From positions 1 to 8,170 of the forward strand of contig DAWL01000041.1 of the NCBI GenBank assembly GCA_002505935.1: a DNA stretch of 8,170 nt, written 5' to 3'. Positions 6,677 through 8,170 of this stretch are shown piece by piece. Within the stretch, counting starts at the first letter, position 1; each line of letters starts with the position of its first letter. The notes below the pieces were generated by a model. The model was given only the letters and a program-made list of their open reading frames with translations, made no database searches and was not told the origin of the DNA. Source of the stretch: Euryarchaeota archaeon UBA226 (GTDB lineage Archaea > Thermoplasmatota > Poseidoniia > Poseidoniales > Poseidoniaceae). A program made the translations under genes and the position numbers.

Positions 6677-7295
6677 TGAAATTCCAAAGGATTCAGTCCT
6701 CTACTATGTTGCAGATCCCATGTGCTCTTGGTGCTGGGGTTTCAAAGATGCGAGAGATGAAATCTTCGACATGTTAGGAGAAGATATCCATATCGAATTC
6801 GTAATGGGTGGGCTCGCAAAAGACTCGGATGAACCAATGCCAGAAGAAACGAAATCATATGTCAAGGATGCATGGCGCAAAGTCACCGCTAGAACAGGCG
6901 CTCAGTTCAACTGGGACTTCTGGGAGAAATGCCGTCCACGACGTTCAACCTATCCCGCTTGCCGGGCAGTTATCGCAGCAGAAGAACTCGGGCCACAGAT
7001 GTTCGACCGCATTCAACAAGCCTACTATCTTGAAGCCAAGAATCCATCTGATTTGAACATCCTTTGCTCTTTGGCCACAGATCTCGATATAGACGAAGAA
7101 ATGTTTCGAGCAAAACTGGAATCGGCAGAGGTCGAGAAAGAATTGCAAGCGGGATTCAATACTCGAAGGCGGCTTGGCGCCTATTCATTCCCTAGCCTCG
7201 TTTTGGAACACAAAGGGAAGGTGCAGTTCCTTTGCGAGGGATATTCCTCGGCTCAAGAAATAATGCAGTTATGGAATAGGTTAGGCTCGAATTGA
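6630..7295 (+). CDS. DsbA-family (FrnE-like) thiol-disulfide oxidoreductase
   Basis: This thioredoxin-fold protein has the active-site motif CSWC inside VADPMCSWCWGF. It has an alpha-helical insert, with YPACRAVIAAEELG and IQQAYYLEAKNPSDL typical of the DsbA/FrnE group. The cis-proline sits in AYSFPSLVL, and the C-terminus ends LWNRLGSN. No signal peptide is present, so it probably acts in the cytosol; substrates are unknown. Coordinates use the only canonical in-frame start, ATG 6630 (in-frame stop at 6624), which gives 221 residues. That start has no ribosome-binding site, and its first 17 residues are encoded out of frame inside the end of the aldolase domain, so they are probably not real. 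ATT 6681 would give 204 residues and a normal N-terminus. The gene abuts the kinase/aldolase and ends 28 bases before the convergent gene. No functional link to sugar metabolism is evident. Confidence 0.88.
   Translation: MKNYKRCSLNPIRRGDEIPKDSVLYYVADPMCSWCWGFKDARDEIFDMLGEDIHIEFVMGGLAKDSDEPMPEETKSYVKDAWRKVTARTGAQFNWDFWEKCRPRRSTYPACRAVIAAEELGPQMFDRIQQAYYLEAKNPSDLNILCSLATDLDIDEEMFRAKLESAEVEKELQAGFNTRRRLGAYSFPSLVLEHKGKVQFLCEGYSSAQEIMQLWNRLGSN
6672..6676 (+). promoter_or_regulatory. GGTGA ribosome-binding site pointing to an ATT start for the DsbA-like gene
   Basis: GGTGA at 6672-6676 overlaps the stop codon of the kinase/aldolase gene. It is followed by TGAA and then ATT at 6681-6683, in frame with the thioredoxin-fold protein. 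The 4-base spacing equals that at 5126-5137 and 4061-4072. Translation from ATT would give MPKDSVLYYVADPMCSWC, the usual beginning for this family. An out-of-frame ATG at 6676 also lies here, so a one-base sequence error is an alternative explanation. Confidence 0.5.
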
Positions 7296-7323
7296 ATCAA
7301 ATCCAAACACTGTCAAGAAGTAG

Positions 7324-8145
7324 TTAATCCTCAATATCTTGTTTGCCCGAAGAAATGGCACGCAACTCGATTGTAGTATCGACTTGTTCCGTTGTATCAG
7401 AAACCAATGGAGACTCCTTACTATTACGTCCCAAGAGAAGTTTTACCCAATGGAAGATAATCACTACGCTGACGAAATTAAATGGAGACAAGACCAACAA
7501 TACGTATAGTGTGTTTTCATCCGAACCAAAGAGGAATAGTGCACTAATCAGTGAACAAAATCCAACCCAAAAAAACGAAAATATTGCCATAAAAATCAAT
7601 CCACCTGCTGTCAACTCCATCTCTTCATCAGATGGCGTACTGGGCAAGGCTGATTCGTCGAATGACTTGCAAGTCCATTCATCTATTGGGTCTCCATCTT
7701 CATCTACTCTCTCTTGTAAGGCCAAAAATTCAATCAAATTTTCAAGATTTTTCCTACCTTTCAAGGCTTCGATCTTCAATTTGAAAGAATCATCTGTAGA
7801 CTTCAAAATTACCATATAAGGTGATTCATTATCGGCCCCAAAAATACGCTTCAATATCAATTCCTTGAGATATATCTCTTCAGAAACTTCTGTTTCATAG
7901 CCCCTTTTCTGAGTATATGTCAACAAATCATCTTCAACGATAAAATTGCATTTAAGGTCCTTACTTCGCAAGAACTTCCAAGTGTTGGTGGTTGCATCTA
8001 AAAATACCACACCTAATATGAAAATCAGGAAATATGTATCTTGTTCGAATAGTGTGAAGTACAAAACTACCCCTACAATGATGTTGACAACAGGCCTAAG
8101 CAAGATTATTGGAGGAGGGGGATCTAAATCCAAACTCCTGACCAT
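7324..8145 (-). CDS. Four-helix membrane protein of unknown function
   Basis: The protein has 273 residues, with ATG on the minus strand at 8145-8143 and TAA at 7326-7324. Hydrophobic segments lie at about residues 13-33, 37-50, 181-206 and 211-236. Between the two pairs is a soluble part (about 60-175) with alternating strand-like stretches (LKCNFIVEDDLLTYTQ, YMVILKSTDDSFKLKIEAL), a helix (KNLENLIEFLALQERV) and an acidic Ser/Pro linker (DESALPSTPSDEE). The strands-then-helix order after a two-helix hairpin recalls bacterial PH-like membrane proteins, but this is a topology guess and I do not recognise a family. The C-terminal tail is hydrophilic and acidic. A Shine-Dalgarno-like AGGTAATC precedes the ATG. 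The DNA is visibly more AT-rich than the plus-strand genes, and the gene is convergent to them, so it is a separate transcription unit and possibly acquired. Confidence 0.75.
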   Translation of the reverse strand: MVRSLDLDPPPPIILLRPVVNIIVGVVLYFTLFEQDTYFLIFILGVVFLDATTNTWKFLRSKDLKCNFIVEDDLLTYTQKRGYETEVSEEIYLKELILKRIFGADNESPYMVILKSTDDSFKLKIEALKGRKNLENLIEFLALQERVDEDGDPIDEWTCKSFDESALPSTPSDEEMELTAGGLIFMAIFSFFWVGFCSLISALFLFGSDENTLYVLLVLSPFNFVSVVIIFHWVKLLLGRNSKESPLVSDTTEQVDTTIELRAISSGKQDIED

Positions 8146-8170
8146 GATTACCTGTAAGAGAAGGTGATGA

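Noticed and set aside
7343..7819. 158-codon plus-strand frame opposite the minus-strand membrane protein
   Set aside because: The minus-strand reading has clear membrane-helix pairs and a plausible start. The plus-strand reading is Ser/Lys/Asn-rich without domain features, typical of an antisense shadow.
8161..8170. GGTGA at the window end that could serve a plus-strand gene starting just outside
   Set aside because: It is suggestive, but the start codon would lie beyond the sequence and only 26 bases from the divergent ATG at 8145, so it cannot be supported.
1..8170. tRNA or other RNA genes, CRISPR arrays, insertion sequences
   Set aside because: All gaps are about 60 bases or less apart from the window edges. 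I saw no cloverleaf, no regularly spaced repeats and no transposase or terminal inverted repeats.

Overview
The window looks like a piece of an archaeal chromosome of mid GC. The plus-strand genes are clearly richer in GC than the last, minus-strand gene. The strongest taxonomic marker is a Pelota (aPelota/Dom34-type) ribosome-rescue factor, found in archaea and eukaryotes but not bacteria. It sits beside genes of bacterial style: formate-tetrahydrofolate ligase, a KDG kinase/KDPG aldolase and a flotillin/NfeD pair. That mix, the tight gene packing and GGTGA-type ribosome-binding sites would suit a planktonic Thermoplasmatota lineage such as Marine Group II (Poseidoniales). This is an inference; no marker in the window proves it.

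Layout: bases 1-234 hold the end of a small membrane protein. Next come an NfeD/YuaF-type membrane protein with a C-terminal OB-fold (237-836) and a flotillin (839-2236), separated by only 2 bases; together they look like a membrane-microdomain operon. A strong imperfect hairpin follows the flotillin stop. Formate-tetrahydrofolate ligase (2296-4011), Pelota (about 4031/4070-5125), a fused 2-keto-3-deoxygluconate kinase/KDPG aldolase (5135-6676) and a FrnE-like DsbA-family thiol oxidoreductase (about 6630/6681-7295) follow in the same direction. The last three are packed almost end to end. An AT-richer, unrecognised four-helix membrane protein lies convergently on the minus strand (7324-8145). 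No intergenic gap exceeds about 60 bases, and I see no RNA genes, CRISPR arrays or mobile elements.

The two most interesting points are these. First, a single chain appears to combine KDG kinase and KDPG aldolase, the two consecutive steps KDG -> KDPG -> pyruvate + glyceraldehyde-3-phosphate of the semi-phosphorylative Entner-Doudoroff route, with catalytic residues retained in both halves. Second, three consecutive genes share a GGTGA ribosome-binding site exactly 4 bases before the expected family N-terminus, but only one of them has ATG there. Pelota would start at CTG (4070) and the DsbA-like protein at ATT (6681). This suggests near-cognate start codons, or in the second case a one-base sequence error or a frameshift.
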